In this document: positions 12,151 through 24,830 of the stretch, in pieces | Layout of the letters: each line of letters starts with the position of its first letter | Numbering within the stretch: position 1 is the first letter of the stretch | NCBI GenBank assembly: GCA_963402885.1 | Contig: OY727103.1 | Span: 15,588,085 to 15,652,084, forward strand | DNA from: Antedon bifida | Taxonomy: Eukaryota > Echinodermata > Crinoidea > Comatulida > Antedonidae | DNA length: 64,000 nt | Direction of reading: 5' to 3' | The notes under the pieces: generated by a model | What the model was told of the DNA's origin: nothing | The model's input: the letters and a program-made list of their open reading frames with translations, nothing else | Database searches by the model: none | Made by a program: the position numbers and the translations under genes

Positions 12151-13465
12151 TTAATGTTCAAAAGGAATAGGTTATATTTTGTTAATTTATTACCGTTAGG
12201 TGTATATCGGCCTTAATAAATATGTCATTTTTAATATTTTTTGCTGTGATTCTGTTATATGAAATGCCGTAGCCTAAATTACATATTTGTAAATTGGCAA
12301 AACAATAGGCATATTTAATAATTAGGCCTACCTATTTAGAAGTTACAAATCCAAAAAATTCTGTCAATGGAAATTATTAATAATTAATATAATAAATATA
12401 TATAAAACAAATTAATACTCGCGAGGGTAATGAACCCAGAACATTCTGTTTTGCAATAAGTTTCATTCGTTGAAATACATTAAGATGCTGAAACACTGAG
12501 GAAATTCCTCTTTTGTTGTAGATTCTTTTCCCGGAAGTTTAGCAACCACATCCGGGTGAACTTCAGGACTTCCACGTTCAAAAACCACTACGTCACAATT
12601 ATTCAAGATCACGTCGCTGATTAAATGAATTTAGGTAATACGTTAAGTAATACACAAATACTGAAAGGAATGTAGGCCTAATCATTTAATAACTTTACGG
12701 AAGATTGTAAACAAAATATGATCCTCTCAAGATCGTCCTTGAGGATTTCATACAAATGAAAATGAAATATATAACAACTCAGGGTTATCATAAAATGAGG
12801 CACGTACGGCTGCCAGAAGAATTGCCTGTTGAATATTTATAATTTATATACAGTATCATTTTAAAGAGATCATTAAAATGAACAAATTGACAGAATTTCA
12901 ATTTTGATTCGGAAAGTTTGGAGATATTGCTCGCAACCGCCGTTCCTGCTTTAATAGTTACGGAGATCTCCATTGATAAACCATATTACTCATTAAAATA
13001 CTGTGGAATTAACAATAAATGTATAGTGCAGTGACTGAGATTGATCAAATAAACGGGTATACAACAGTAGTAAAACTAGCAGGGTGTTGCCAGTCATGAC
13101 AAGCATTTTCGATTGTTTCTTAAACTATTTTACAAAGGATGGACACTTTGGATACACAACAATAAAACCATGTTGTATCGGAAATGCGTGGGAGTATTTA
13201 TATTTTTTTAATAAAATTTACTGCAATTCATGTTGATATTGTAGGCCTACAATTTCGTACAATAGCCCCACAAAGGGTATCCCACGCACATACTTTAGTG
13301 GCTTTTTGACCCCCAACGCCTAATAGGCCTATGTTGCTTGTTATGTACAAAGATCTTATCAACTTGAAGCGATTTCATTGATAACATGTTAAGAGGAGAG
13401 ATATAGCACGGCGCGAGTCATATCCACATTTTAGAGGTTAGCCATCGAAAATAAGGACTTTTTCC

Positions 13466-13669
13466 TGGTTGGTTCCCACTAGGACGCAGCGCAGCGCAAA
13501 GACGTAGACGCAAAGCAAGCGAGTTGACCAATATGACAAGCGACTGTTCGAATAATCCATCGCTTGTGATTGGTCAAATCACTTACGTTGCGTTACGTCA
13601 CTTTTTGCGTTACTTTTTTATATGGATGGCAATAAATATTACAATTACAATTACGTCGCGAACCAAGCT
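13466..13669. mobile_element. MITE family 2 copy
   Basis: The left end reads TTGGTTCCCACTAGGACGCA and the right end GCGAACCAAGCT, an inverted pair matching the copy at 36123-36301. The interior has the family hairpin arms around GACAAGCGACTG and ATCGCTTGTGATTGGTCAAAT. No coding capacity is seen. Confidence 0.75.
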
Positions 13670-15155
13670 TAAGATATATATGGGAATATCCACCCGGATC
13701 TGTGGCGTACGTTGTAGTATGAACTTAAACGTGCCCACACGGAAAGTTTGCACACATAGGACACCTTACACGACTACATGGATGTATACTCATGGGACTA
13801 ACAAACAAAATCCGCGAATCGATTAGGCTCTATACATATAACTTTGACAGGTAGGGCCTAGATGTTTGAAATGATCGCATTGTCCCAATGCTGGTATGCT
13901 ATGTCGAACCCGGATGTTGAACAGGTACGAATTTCTTAATATCAAAAGCGCTACATTTTTGGAACGGCTTTAAAACACAGGGCGTAAAATGGGTCTTATA
14001 ATAAACTGACCTTATTTGCCATGATGAAAACAAAGCAATATCTGGCCGGGGTAGCGACAAAAAGAAATCGTTTAATTTCCAACCAGTTGGAGAACAACAA
14101 CGGCCACGATGCATGAATGAAATGTCAGCTATTTTAAAACACCTGATTGACCACAATCTCTGACGTGACGTGACGTAAACCTTGCTTCGAATATCAGATT
14201 ATGTAAATATCCAGGTGTGACATTGTAGAGGGAACAAAGAGATTCGACGTCACTTCCTCTCTACACTTGATTATTCACACCCAATAGGCCTGATTTTTGT
14301 CAAATGTCATGGATTTAAATTGTTTTTAACCAGTGAAAAAAGACAATTATCCACAATACAATTATTAACGTTTTTATTTAATTTCGTGTTGCGTCGCGTC
14401 GCACCGCGGATTATGGATGATTATCGCCTATCCCTAATTCAATTTAAATGCACAAATGTGAGTAAATTTGCACGATTCTGGACATTTCATTTCGAATCCT
14501 GAGCTGCACTGACGAGATAATAAGATCGAAACAGTACTGTCTGCAGATTGGATATATATTTATATACATGCCACTACAGATAACTGTAATAAAATATCAA
14601 GGGAAACACGATTGAATTTATCAAACTACATAAATCTTTTCCTGATGGCATAAAACAGTGCCGCCGGACTACAATGGTACCATTATTATAGAGAAGGAAA
14701 TAATAGAATCCAATACGGTAATAATAATGCATAAACAGACGTTCATTTACTGCATGCTAAGCGGCACACAAACAACCATTCAAGCACTTCCAAGTTCAAT
14801 AAACTTTTACACAAAATAACCAAAAGTTAATTACACAAAAGCAAATACAATTAAATAAGCCAACAAACAAGTAATTTATTATCATTATGTCATTTTCCAA
14901 CAGGGAAACCGGAAACGTATTTTTGTTCCGGATTTTGTTATCAGGGAACAAAAACAGTCGCATAGCAAAAATTCGTAATTTGGTATTGTCTCCTGATACA
15001 ATGTAAGCAATATATTATATATGACAAAGGTTGACAATAAACACATTGTGTAAGTAAACAATATTAATATTAATTCACAATGAGTATGATTCACGCCCAT
15101 TCACGAACCAACCGCCAGTATTTTGTAATAATGAAATTGTATACAATTTTTCACT

Positions 15156-15285
15156 CGGTCGTGTGACGCAATCCAGCTAAGAGAAACGAGTTTTTCAATC
15201 GGTCGTGTGACGCAATCCAGCTAAGAGAAACGAGTTTTTCAATCGTTCGCGTGACGCAATCCAGCTGAGAGAAACAATTTTGTGT
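15156..15285 (+). repeat. 44-bp tandem repeat, three copies
   Basis: Units start at 15156, 15200 and 15244 with CGGTCGTGTGACGCAATCCA and continue with GCTAAGAGAAACGAG. The first two units are almost identical. The third has several substitutions and decays after GAGAAAC. Confidence 0.9.
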
Positions 15286-16466
15286 TAAATCTAAGAGGGG
15301 ACACAAAATTCAACCTGGATAACGAAATATAATCTTTTAAAACCATTATCATTCGCAAATTGCTAAGCACGCGACCAAGCTGATTTCGGAAGTTGGCGTT
15401 GTAACGGAAGCTACCACAACATCTATTGTATTGTTATCGAAATATTTTCGTAGATGTAAAACATAAAACAATAATGTCAAACAAAACATCATTAATGACA
15501 TATATTGATATTTATTTCATAATTATGTTCCATGCGTTCATTTAATCTTTATATTAAAAATATAATGCATCTTAATTTTATCGAACAAATCTGTATTATT
15601 ACTAACTATATTGTATTTTAAAAATTTAAAACTACAGTAATGGTGTAGGTGCCAAAATTAAATGTCTGTAGAGATGTAGAGATGGAAAGGAAAAGGAATA
15701 TGTCATATATTAAAACAGAAAATGTCCAATATTAAAGTGTTGTCCAGATCAGGGAACTCACAAATAAATAAATCAAATAATTTTTTCATTATACAAAATT
15801 AATAAAATTTCATATAATTATTAAAGAAAGACCACATGATGATTCAAAAGAATTCATAATATTTGCACTTTTTCAAATGTAACTGTTTACATAGGCACTT
15901 TTTATACAGTCTGAAAACATCAACATAAAAAAAAAATGTTCAATCTTTTTCAAAACATTGTAACATTTACGGAACTGACATTCAAAAGGTGCATATACAT
16001 AGGCTGTTCTTGAATTGAATTATCGTAAACCAGCATTTATACATTAGTGACAACTGCCATTAAACATTTCTGCAAACTCACTGTTATTTCATGCTGGGCC
16101 TAAATTTTGAAAAATATTTCTTTTCAGTTTATAAATAAACCATCCGTGAATAGCTTTAAATTTGCTGGTATCTGACTGCCGCATAAGGTGAACTTTTTTC
16201 TTCTTATTATTATTTCCATAATGCATACTGCTTTTTATGTTATATAATTTGCTTTATTTATTTTTTAAAGGTGCATATAAGCTTAAAGATCTGTGCTCTG
16301 CATTTTACAAATCTTAAAATCTGCTTCCATCACTGTAGACCTACTTTTTGTACCCAGAAAACCAATTGAATTGACGATTGTCCAATGCTGACTGCTGGCG
16401 TTCAACGCTCCTTATCCATTTCTGTAAGCATCCCTCGGTCAATGTGAACTCACCCTTAAGAGGGCT

Positions 16467-19400
16467 TCAGTCACCTATGTCACTATCTTTGTCACCAACT
16501 TCCCAGACAATGTAGAATCCGAATGCTAACAGTGCCGTTCCTAGTAAGTCACCTAATGCGGTTAGGTAAGGTATTGAAAAATTGTCTGGATCTTTTTTTA
16601 ATTCCCACAGAAAATGGACAAGAACATCTGCAGTGTATAACAAAATAGCAACCTGAAATACATGAAACAATGACAATTTTACAACAAGTCAATAAACACC
16701 AAAGTGCCTTTCACACCTGGTGCGGTTCAAGCTTTGGTGCGGCAAATAAAATCTTGTATCAATGTTTTCAATGCAAGTAATCGGATGTGAACCTGGACTG
16801 GAGCCAGATCAGACAAGATTATCGGCAGGTTTGTCAAGCGAATCAAGATTTTTTAAATCATTGTTTTTCAATCAGTTATGACAATCTACTGAATGTTTTT
16901 AATCGTCATTTTTTAATCAATTGTTGAAATTGTCCATACTTTCACTTCCAATAGATAAATCAGGTAAAATTAAAGCAGGAAAATCCTTAATATGAAGATT
17001 AAACTAAAAATATGAAGAAAAAAACTAATTCTTGTGATAATTAATAAAAAAATTGTCAATTTCAAGGGCATCGACCCTCATCTGGTGGCTTCTTATTCGT
17101 GGAATTAATTAATCATTTATTTCCTTTATTACTGTATCAGATGGGGTTTAATTTCATCGTATATTTTACCTGAAAAATCCCTTTTGAGCAATTATGTAGC
17201 AAGAGAGTATGGAACTTAAGGAGCAAAGTTCGGTGGTTTGGTGGCTATCACCATGGATTAATTTTTAAAAAAGAAAACCATTTTTGGGTAGACTTTTATA
17301 ATGGGTTACCTTACACCCGAGTTTAGTAAGGTAGTCTTTTAATAGTATCCTGTCAACGTAGACAATGTTGTTATTATTTGTGTATCAACTTTACTACTTA
17401 GCATTCTTGATACCTGTATGTCTATAGGATACAGAGGTTAAGTATATATCCTTTTTAGAAACCACAGCCTGAATGTGAATACAATTGGCACAATTCACTT
17501 CCATTAACCCTGTACACAAAAGGAAGCTAACTTATTCTTTGCAAATAAAAAGTCATCAATATTTTCTTTGATTCTTCATTGATTGATGACTAAATTTTTA
17601 ATGGGTATCTCTAAAAAAAACAAGAAGGGAAAGGAAGACATTACTGCATGAAAAAAAGCATTGTTACAATTTAAATGTTTGAAATTTCAACTACCTAGTT
17701 ATCAGTATGCGAAGGGTCAAACACTCATACATGACGATAATATATCAAAACTAGCTGAGATTATTAATGTGAATTTTAAAAGTTTTTAAAGCACAAATTT
17801 GTTAATAACTGTGCAGTATTTTATGTACTATTAGTATGATCAAGGCAATCTAACAACAGGACACTGAGCTCGCCTTGCCAACATAGAAACTCATAACAAT
17901 CCTTTGATCTGATCAGTACTGTACTAATGTACATATTCTCCATGGCGCGCAGTGTCTGTTTAGGGGAAAGGAACTGATCGTGTCGCAGCCACAGATAAAC
18001 CCTTTGATCTCCGAAGCACCCTGTTGTTACATTGCCTTGGTATGATTGTGTACTAATAATAGACTACTCACTAGTGATAAACTATAGATATATAAACATA
18101 CTATATTTGTGTTTTTGTTAACCATAGCACCATATGTTTGTTCAATTTAGGGAAATATAACTGAGAATTTAAATAATACATTATGATAGGAATGAAGTTC
18201 TAAGTAAACAGTTATTTTGTACAATATTAATACCTGTACTAGTCTACGATGTACAAATAGATCAAATATTCCCTAATGAGAAGAGTTTATATTGACATTA
18301 GCCTCTTACTATTGTTTATTATACAATATTAAGGGTCAATAAACTTTTAGGGAAATACACTATATAACCAGTGACCTTTGACATTGACAATATAATTTAA
18401 AAATTGATTTAGTACTAGGCCACTGTACAATGTAAAGTTAAACACCATGCTGGAATAAGCAAAATACATTCCCTTTTGCCAGTGGACCATCAGAGTATTC
18501 TATAGTTAATATATAAAATGCTAGAGAAAACCCCATAAAATCAAAATAAATATTGACTACAATTATCATACAATGTAATTTAATTTAAATTATCCTGGCA
18601 GGCTGGCTCTGTACTATCTGTATTAGTGTACAGTAGTTATTTGTGGTTTATATTTGATTGTACCACAGTTTGTGACCTGCCACCGTTCCAAAGTTGAATC
18701 ATCTCAACCAAATAAATAAATATAAAAAAATTAAAAAACATGAGGGTTAATTAAGAATAGTATGACTATATATAAATAATCTAAATCAAATTTATATCAT
18801 TCATAAGTAACTAAAAGGGTATTAACAGTTTACCAATTTTAATTCCCCATTAATATGATTTAAAATTTTTATTAAAAAAAAATAAAATAAAACCATTAAA
18901 GAAAAGCTACATCCTTGTCAATTTGTTAAAAAAGGTTTAACAATGAAAACCATTATTCATAGCGATGTGATGGAAAAAACCCAATTTGTAAATTCTATTG
19001 TACATTTTTAATGAGGACTTCTTAACATTATCTAACAAACAAAGGAACAATTACAATGGTTATTTAAGTTAGTGTTGTATAATATACTTTCTTTTTAATG
19101 CTAAAACTTAACTTTTGATTACACAGTGCTACAATAGAAGTTTAAATTTTCTCATTCTCACATATTTCCTCAACTTTACCATTTATAAATTAATCATTAT
19201 TATATAATTTTATAAATAAAAATATAAATAAAATAAAATTCTAGTGATGACCAATCACCTAAAACTGTTTGCATCAACTTTACTTGCCTAGCATTACTTA
19301 GACAACAGTTGTAACATAACAACGAACACTTAAAGACATTCTTAACTATACAGTATTTCCTTTTTTTGTAAAATGTGGTATACTGCAAACCTTATCATAC

Positions 19401-22400
19401 TTTAGTACTGTAGTGTTTATGTACTATACAATAATATTGTTTGAACCAACACTCTAGTATAATAAGAGTGATTAGCGATAACAAAAAAAAACCAGTATAT
19501 GAAAAAACTACGTAGAGGGCTCACTTTTAGTTATCTAGCACTAGTAAAGTAGAAATTCTCACCTGAATTAAAGCCACACTCACATACATAACAGTCACTC
19601 TTCCAGTAATTGAGGTATGTCCAGCTTTGATATATGCTATCAAATATAAAAAGATAAGTTGACCTGGTATTACCATCACTAGTAGTACTCTCGCTGTCTT
19701 TGAATGTTGAGCTATAAATATTTTAAAAAAAACAATCAGAAAAATAATTAGAAAATATAGATTACAAAAACATTACTAGAAACAATAATATCTATAAATA
19801 TTTAAAAAATATCAGAAAATAAAGATTATAAAAACAACAAACACATCACTATAGTAAATTATAAATTTGTATGTATATAAATGTTTGAAATTGTGGAGGG
19901 GATTTGACTAGGGAGGATAAGGCAGCATTGAAAGGAACTAGCCACCCTGCCACATAATGCAGAGGTTTAGAAATATGAGCTGCTATGTTCAGAATAAATA
20001 TGGCATTTACCTTTACGATTTACATATTTGTGTGTAAAATATTGCTCTTTTTTAGATTGTTTTTTACTACACAATTAGTATCAACGTAATCAACCATATG
20101 GTTTCAGAGGCAAGTAACAATATTCTACTTTCCAACTTACAGTCACTACAAAATACTCTGCATGGATTGATACAAGACTTTTGCCGCCCTTCCACCGTGG
20201 TACCAGGAGGACCCAGCTTGTGTAAGGATGTTGACAGACGACTTGCGTGCACGGCAACAAGGTTTCCGCCAACACCGTTGATAACCGGGCTGAAAACCGC
20301 AACACCCGCATTTTTACGAATTGCAATATCTAACACTAGTCCTCCACAACTGTAGTTAGATAAAAATAAAAGTTAGAATTAAATTAATTTTTGGGATGCT
20401 AATGTCTTTGTATGATGGTTGTTATAGTTGCGTGTGGCGCAGTATGTTAGACGTTGGATTACTGATCGTGAGTTTTAATCTAACTCTCAATGCATTGCTT
20501 ATATCCTTAAGCAGATTTTCCACTAGGCTAATTTGTTCGCACGAATCCAACAAAAATGTGTACAATGGACCTTCAAGAAGATTTGTTCTGCCACCAGGTC
20601 AGGGAGTGCGTAGTGTACCAGTGTAACGATACTATTGACTTATGCTGGTACATACCTGCTAATTAACATGGCAGCAATGACAGGTGACCAGCCAGAAGAC
20701 AGTACTTCTTTAGTATATATATTATGATATGAAATATATGCCCACAATGGAACAAGAATTAAAAATAGTACTATGATGGTTGGAGCTAACCAATGCTGTT
20801 TACCTACAAAGAAAAAGATACATTTCACAGTAATAAAAAGTGTTATTATATCGTCGAGAGGTAATTTCCCGGATGATCGTAATCAAAACGGTACTGGGTT
20901 TGGTCTACTAGCGTTCCTGCTCCCAACTAGTCATCTATTCATAGCCTTGATGAAGTAAGCCTACCTGGTGGTGAATAGAATATAGAATGGTCCCGAGATA
21001 ACGACTATACTTTGGCTTTAGTTGATAAAAGATTGAAATATCTACTTGGTGGTCCTTGAAAGCTAGTACTAATTTAATTTTTTGGTAACATTTAAAATTG
21101 TAAAACTAAATCATCAAATATGAATTTACAGGTTTCTGGTGTCTGTAAACATCATTACAGGCCATACATTTCTAAGCTGGGTACAGTATTTAGAGAAATA
21201 TAATTTACCTATAGCTTTATACAATATATTACTAATCCAGGCTAGTAGAGAGAGGGTCGTGAGGTCACCAAGACTGGCTGCTATTGGTGTAGCTACATTG
21301 TCTGGATTTATATGACACCTCTTAGACAAAATGACAACAGCAACCATGATGGACCCTGAAGAATTAAACAAAATTATAGTTAATAGTATAGAATAGGCGG
21401 ATATAACTCTCACACAACGATCTCTGACATTGATTAACTTGCGAGAGGGTGATTACACAATTATTATAATTACCTCCTCCGCCTAGGAGGCTACATTTTT
21501 GTTTGAGATATTTGTGTGTGTGTGTTTGTTATCAGGATAATGTCAAAACTAACCACAGATAGATATGTGGTCACGGACGACTCCTTGGAGGCAATCTGGA
21601 CAAGCATCCCAAATCTGGACCACTTTATATTATTTTAGGCCATACATCAAAACTACAAAAGGGATCCTTTTTCTCTTTTTACTCCTGGCAGAGGCTGTAA
21701 CTCAGCTGATTGCTCTTGTTGTTAATATTATTATGAGGTGTTAGCAACCCAAGGTGTGTAACCAAATAAAAGTAGAAAAAAAGAAAAATGAAACACACAA
21801 CAAATACCCATGACAAAACATACCAAGTATGCCACTGGCTAATGATGCTGTAACCAGACTACTGGCGCATAGTAACAGAGTATGGCTAATATTCAGCTCT
21901 CCATCAGGTATCCAGCCCATTAGGATGGCAGCTAAAGAGGCTAGGAATCCTACAACGATGGCTTGGCACTGAAAAAGGGCAACACGACTACAATAGATTG
22001 ATGTGATATATTGCCCAAATACACAGTGCATTAGGCATCCAAACATACTGAGGATTATCTACATGTTAAAGTGATATATCTCCATTATACAATAGTTAAT
22101 ATTAGTAGATTGTTTTTATGACAGGTATGTAAGTATTTTATAATTTAAGTCACACATATATGTACCCCATAAGTTACTATTCTGAATCATCCAAACAAAA
22201 AACATTGTTTTGTACACAATTTTATAAATACCAAGGTAATAATAATATCCAAGTCTGAGTTAACAATGACATCCCGTTATAACATGCAAGTACCAATCAA
22301 TTTAATTTTACTACTAACCTGTGTCAATGCCATGTTTCCACCAATCATCTTCCACAATTCCTTTGGACTGTCAATTGTTCCTAGATTTGCCTGAAAGACA

Positions 22401-24207
22401 AACATATTTCAATAGTACTGGAGAACTATCAACATTCATATCTCTTGTAGTTCTTTATTTTTGGGGGGAGCTATTCTACCAAATAAAATAAATGCTTTTT
22501 GTTCAATAAAAAATGTCTAAAGCTCTGTCAACACTATCAAACTAGTTTGACAAAAGTGTGATGTATCCAAGTATGATAGTGCTATGCCCAAGTATGGTAG
22601 TGATATGACATCATCATGTACATACTGTATATGGGCACATCACATTTTTTTGTCACATAAAGTTTGCTAGTGTAGACAGCTTTAAGTTTGAACATCATTT
22701 CATCGTGATACTTACAGCAGTTGAGAGCCTAGAAGCCAGGGTCATCTCAAGATTTCCTTTTAGGCCTAGCAGTGCAGGAACAAGGATAAATACTTCACCA
22801 ACAACCTCAAAAACATCCCAATGCTACAGCAAAAACCAAGATTTACAAAATTAATAATAATACTGTACATGTATGTAAACTATAGGACTCCTATAGTTTA
22901 CATGTACAGTATTATTATACTCCTAAGGAGGATGTAAAGCAATACATGTTGTAACCACAACTTTTTATTGATTCAAGCATTGATAATACTAGTAATGTAG
23001 GGTGTGTTTACTATGAATAAATTCTTTCTACAATTCAGGTGCTTTGATAGTAAAAAAAATATAGTAGTTTAAAATCAATTCTACCAACATATTAACATAA
23101 TATTCAACAATAAAAAAAAAGGTTAACAGTCCCCTAGATTAAAATGAAGCTACTGTAATAGAAAATGTCACAAATTTCAAGTGAAAAACCATGGAGTATT
23201 TACTCCATGGAAAAACAAATGTACATCTAATATACTATGTTGTCATGCATAACTTAATTTAATTACAATTCTAGTGATTAATTATAAACAATTTACTCTA
23301 TGTAATAAAAACAAAGTCATCAGGCAGCTCAAAGCTTGTATAAAGGTTATAAAAAGCTAAAATTACATCCATTTTTATTCAAAGTGTTAATTTCGACAAC
23401 TGATATCCAATAACTCTTGAGCTGATAATTGTAATCGGAAAACACAATGTGTTAGCGTGTGAAGATAGGTCAAGTATAACAGCTGTTCTCTATCAGATTA
23501 ATCCTTAGATAATCCTTGTTCTATTCAATTGTAATAATTTATCATTCATGTATTATCATTTATTGTGATATATTTTAATTCATTTGTACCGTATTCTATC
23601 AGACTTTTAAATGAAGTATACTTTGTGACTTTATCTTTTTTATCTGTATACCTATTATGTTTTATATATTTTAAAGTAATGTGTTTCATATTTTTAATAC
23701 TTTTTAACCAAATGTTTTAAATATTTTTATTCTATTAATACTATGAACTATGTTTTTAATGAAAAAACATCTAATTACAGGGCATACTAATATTAGTATT
23801 AATACTGCAGGATGTCATTTATACACCTGTAACTGTATCCCAATAAATAATGTTTTACAAACCTGTACAATGTCCAACACCATACCAGCGCCAACCGTTC
23901 CAAATCCAGCAATTAGGAACGGTAAAAACACTTGTAACGACACACTCATAGACGTCTCATCTTTCACTTTAACTTGGTCTCTTGCAATCGGCAAGAGGGT
24001 CTGTTTGTCTGTTGACTTCACCAACAAAGTGTCCAATGTTGTTTCTATCTCCTCCTCAGATTCAACTTCTGATATAACGTTTCCATTGATAAATGATGAT
24101 TCTCCTTTACTTGCAATCTCAATTGAATTATTCGGTACCATTCTGTTTGTGGAACGGTGACGCACGCTTGTGGATTTGAATTGTGCTGTTCTTGTGTTGG
24201 CAGGCAT
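16467..24207 (-). CDS. SLC41A1: SLC41-family magnesium transporter (SLC41A1-like)
   Basis: Nine coding exons on the minus strand join in phase: 24207-23863, 22823-22716, 22390-22319, 21968-21824, 21355-21209, 20803-20656, 20349-20141, 19711-19563 and 16652-16467. They give 502 residues, against about 513 for human SLC41A1. The protein has an acidic cytosolic N-terminus. Two MgtE-like membrane halves follow, each with the signature P-x-x-x-G-x-x-G-N: PALLGLKGN at about residues 131-139 and PVINGVGGN at about 343-351. Both are followed by ASRLST. The ending [19 protein letters not shown] is characteristic of the family. SLC41 proteins are known to move Mg2+ across the plasma membrane, with Na+ exchange reported for A1. 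The A1 versus A2/A3 choice is uncertain because invertebrates may carry a pre-duplication gene. The introns contain SINE and MITE insertions. Confidence 0.93.
17841..18040. mobile_element. MITE family 4 in the last intron of SLC41A
   Basis: CAAGGCAATCTAACAACAGG on the left is matched by the inverted CCTGTTGTTACATTGCCTTG on the right, with one mismatch in 20. The termini enclose 200 bases. CCTTTGATCT occurs twice inside. Nothing is coding, and only one copy is seen in the window. Confidence 0.7.
19890..20025 (+). mobile_element. SINE body/tail fragment
   Basis: The segment GGATAAGGCAGC...CCACATAATGCAGAGG...TTCAGAATAAATA closely matches the body of the SINE at 62166-62336. It ends in TTTACC-type sequence. 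The tRNA-like head is missing, so this is a 5'-truncated copy. It lies in an SLC41A intron. Confidence 0.6.
20428..20625 (+). mobile_element. Probable tRNA-derived SINE in an SLC41A intron
   Basis: TGGCGCAGTATGTTAG at 20435-20450 is a good tRNA A-box. A weak B-box-like GAGTTTTAATC follows about 35 bases later. The rest resembles a SINE body but has no second copy here. The neighbouring exons splice correctly around it. Confidence 0.45.
20861..20945 (+). repeat. Dispersed 85-bp repeat, copy 1
   Basis: This segment contains ATCAAAACGGTACTGGGTTT followed by a GGTCTACTAGCGTTCCTGCTC block. It recurs in the same orientation at 52784-52867 with few changes. The class is unknown. It may be a fragment of a larger transposon. 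Confidence 0.7.
22520..22682. mobile_element. MITE family 1, full copy in an SLC41A intron
   Basis: TA flanks both ends at 22518-22519 and 22683-22684. The termini are AAGCTCTGTCAACACTATC and the inverted CTAGTGTAGACAGCTT. The interior has the shared GTGATGT and CATATGGGCACATCACA blocks. At 163 bases it is one of the best copies. The TA flanks suggest a Tc1/mariner-type origin. Confidence 0.8.
22856..22916. repeat. Long inverted repeat (cruciform-capable)
   Basis: Left arm AATAATACTGTACATGTA and TAAACTATAGGA pairs with right arm TCCTATAGTTTACATGTACA and GTATTATT. The only difference is a four-base insertion in the left arm, and there is essentially no loop. It lies about 30 bases upstream of the second coding exon of SLC41A, in gene orientation. 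Confidence 0.85.
23189..23210. repeat. Perfect 22-bp palindrome
   Basis: CCATGGAGTA, then TT, then TACTCCATGG. Both arms match perfectly. It lies in the first coding-region intron of SLC41A. No function can be assigned. Confidence 0.85.
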
Positions 24208-24639
24208 GGCAATGCTACGTTTGAGCAGTTACTAAACACAACATGAACTGCATGGTATCTGATGCAAAACAATATTATTTTGTTACAGCTGGCAGCTGTG
24301 TAAAGTATACATAATAAATATTATGCATATTTTATCATCAATAAAACATTTGGTTAAGCCTAGTTTATTCTCACAAAGTATAAAAAAAAAAATTCAAAAC
24401 AAAATTGAAATGTTAACTATAAATAAATGTTATATAGGGTCTACTGCATGAATTAGAGCCTAATCAAAATACTCTTCCTGTGCCATCATGGCCTAAATAT
24501 GCCTAGATTACAATGTATACAGTATAGCCATAAAATGTTATTATTAATCAATAATAATTATAAATTAATACTGTAAAAAATATATAATAAACAGTATTAA
24601 TAATCTATTTTATTTAAATTAAAATATATTTATTTACAA

Positions 24640-24830
24640 ATAAGCCGAATCTAGGCCTAGGCATGCCCAGTCAGTGCTGCAGCACTCGGTTTCACCCACC
24701 CAGCACTCCCGGCCCCGCCGCGGCCTGAACCTGCTGGCTGGTCGGAAAATTAGATGACGTGGCTAGCCTGACCTGCCTGCTGCAGCCTGGCTGGTAAGAG
24801 AAGCGGTCCTAGATTTATTTAACCAATTAG
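24640..24830. promoter_or_regulatory. GC-rich pocket, possible divergent promoter
   Basis: A local GC-rich block contains GGCCCCGCCGCGGCC and the palindrome GTGCTGCAGCAC. It stands out from the AT-rich surroundings. It lies between the minus-strand SLC41A start (24207) and the plus-strand small membrane-protein gene (first coding exon from 25829). A shared divergent promoter is inferred from base composition and position only. Confidence 0.35.

Larger units (their letters stand above)
10474..16466. other. Intergenic region between the ankyrin gene and SLC41A
   Basis: About 6 kb without a recognisable gene. It includes the ankyrin 3' UTR, an imperfect inverted repeat around 11507-11565, a MITE family 2 fragment near 11395-11470, a longer family 2 copy (about 13466-13669), a possible short MITE near 12036-12150, and a three-copy 44-bp repeat (15156-15285). 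The right end is the 3' UTR of the minus-strand SLC41A gene. TTTATT at about 16255, an AATAAA signal on the minus strand, lies some 210 bases past the stop codon. Confidence 0.55.

Noticed and set aside
20067-20336. Two overlapping minus-strand open frames treated as separate genes
   Set aside because: One is the SLC41A exon (PVINGVGGN frame). The other is a frame shadow of the same exon.
23750-24160. 136-codon plus-strand open frame
   Set aside because: It overlaps the first coding exon of SLC41A in antisense. The minus-strand reading matches the transporter family and splices correctly.
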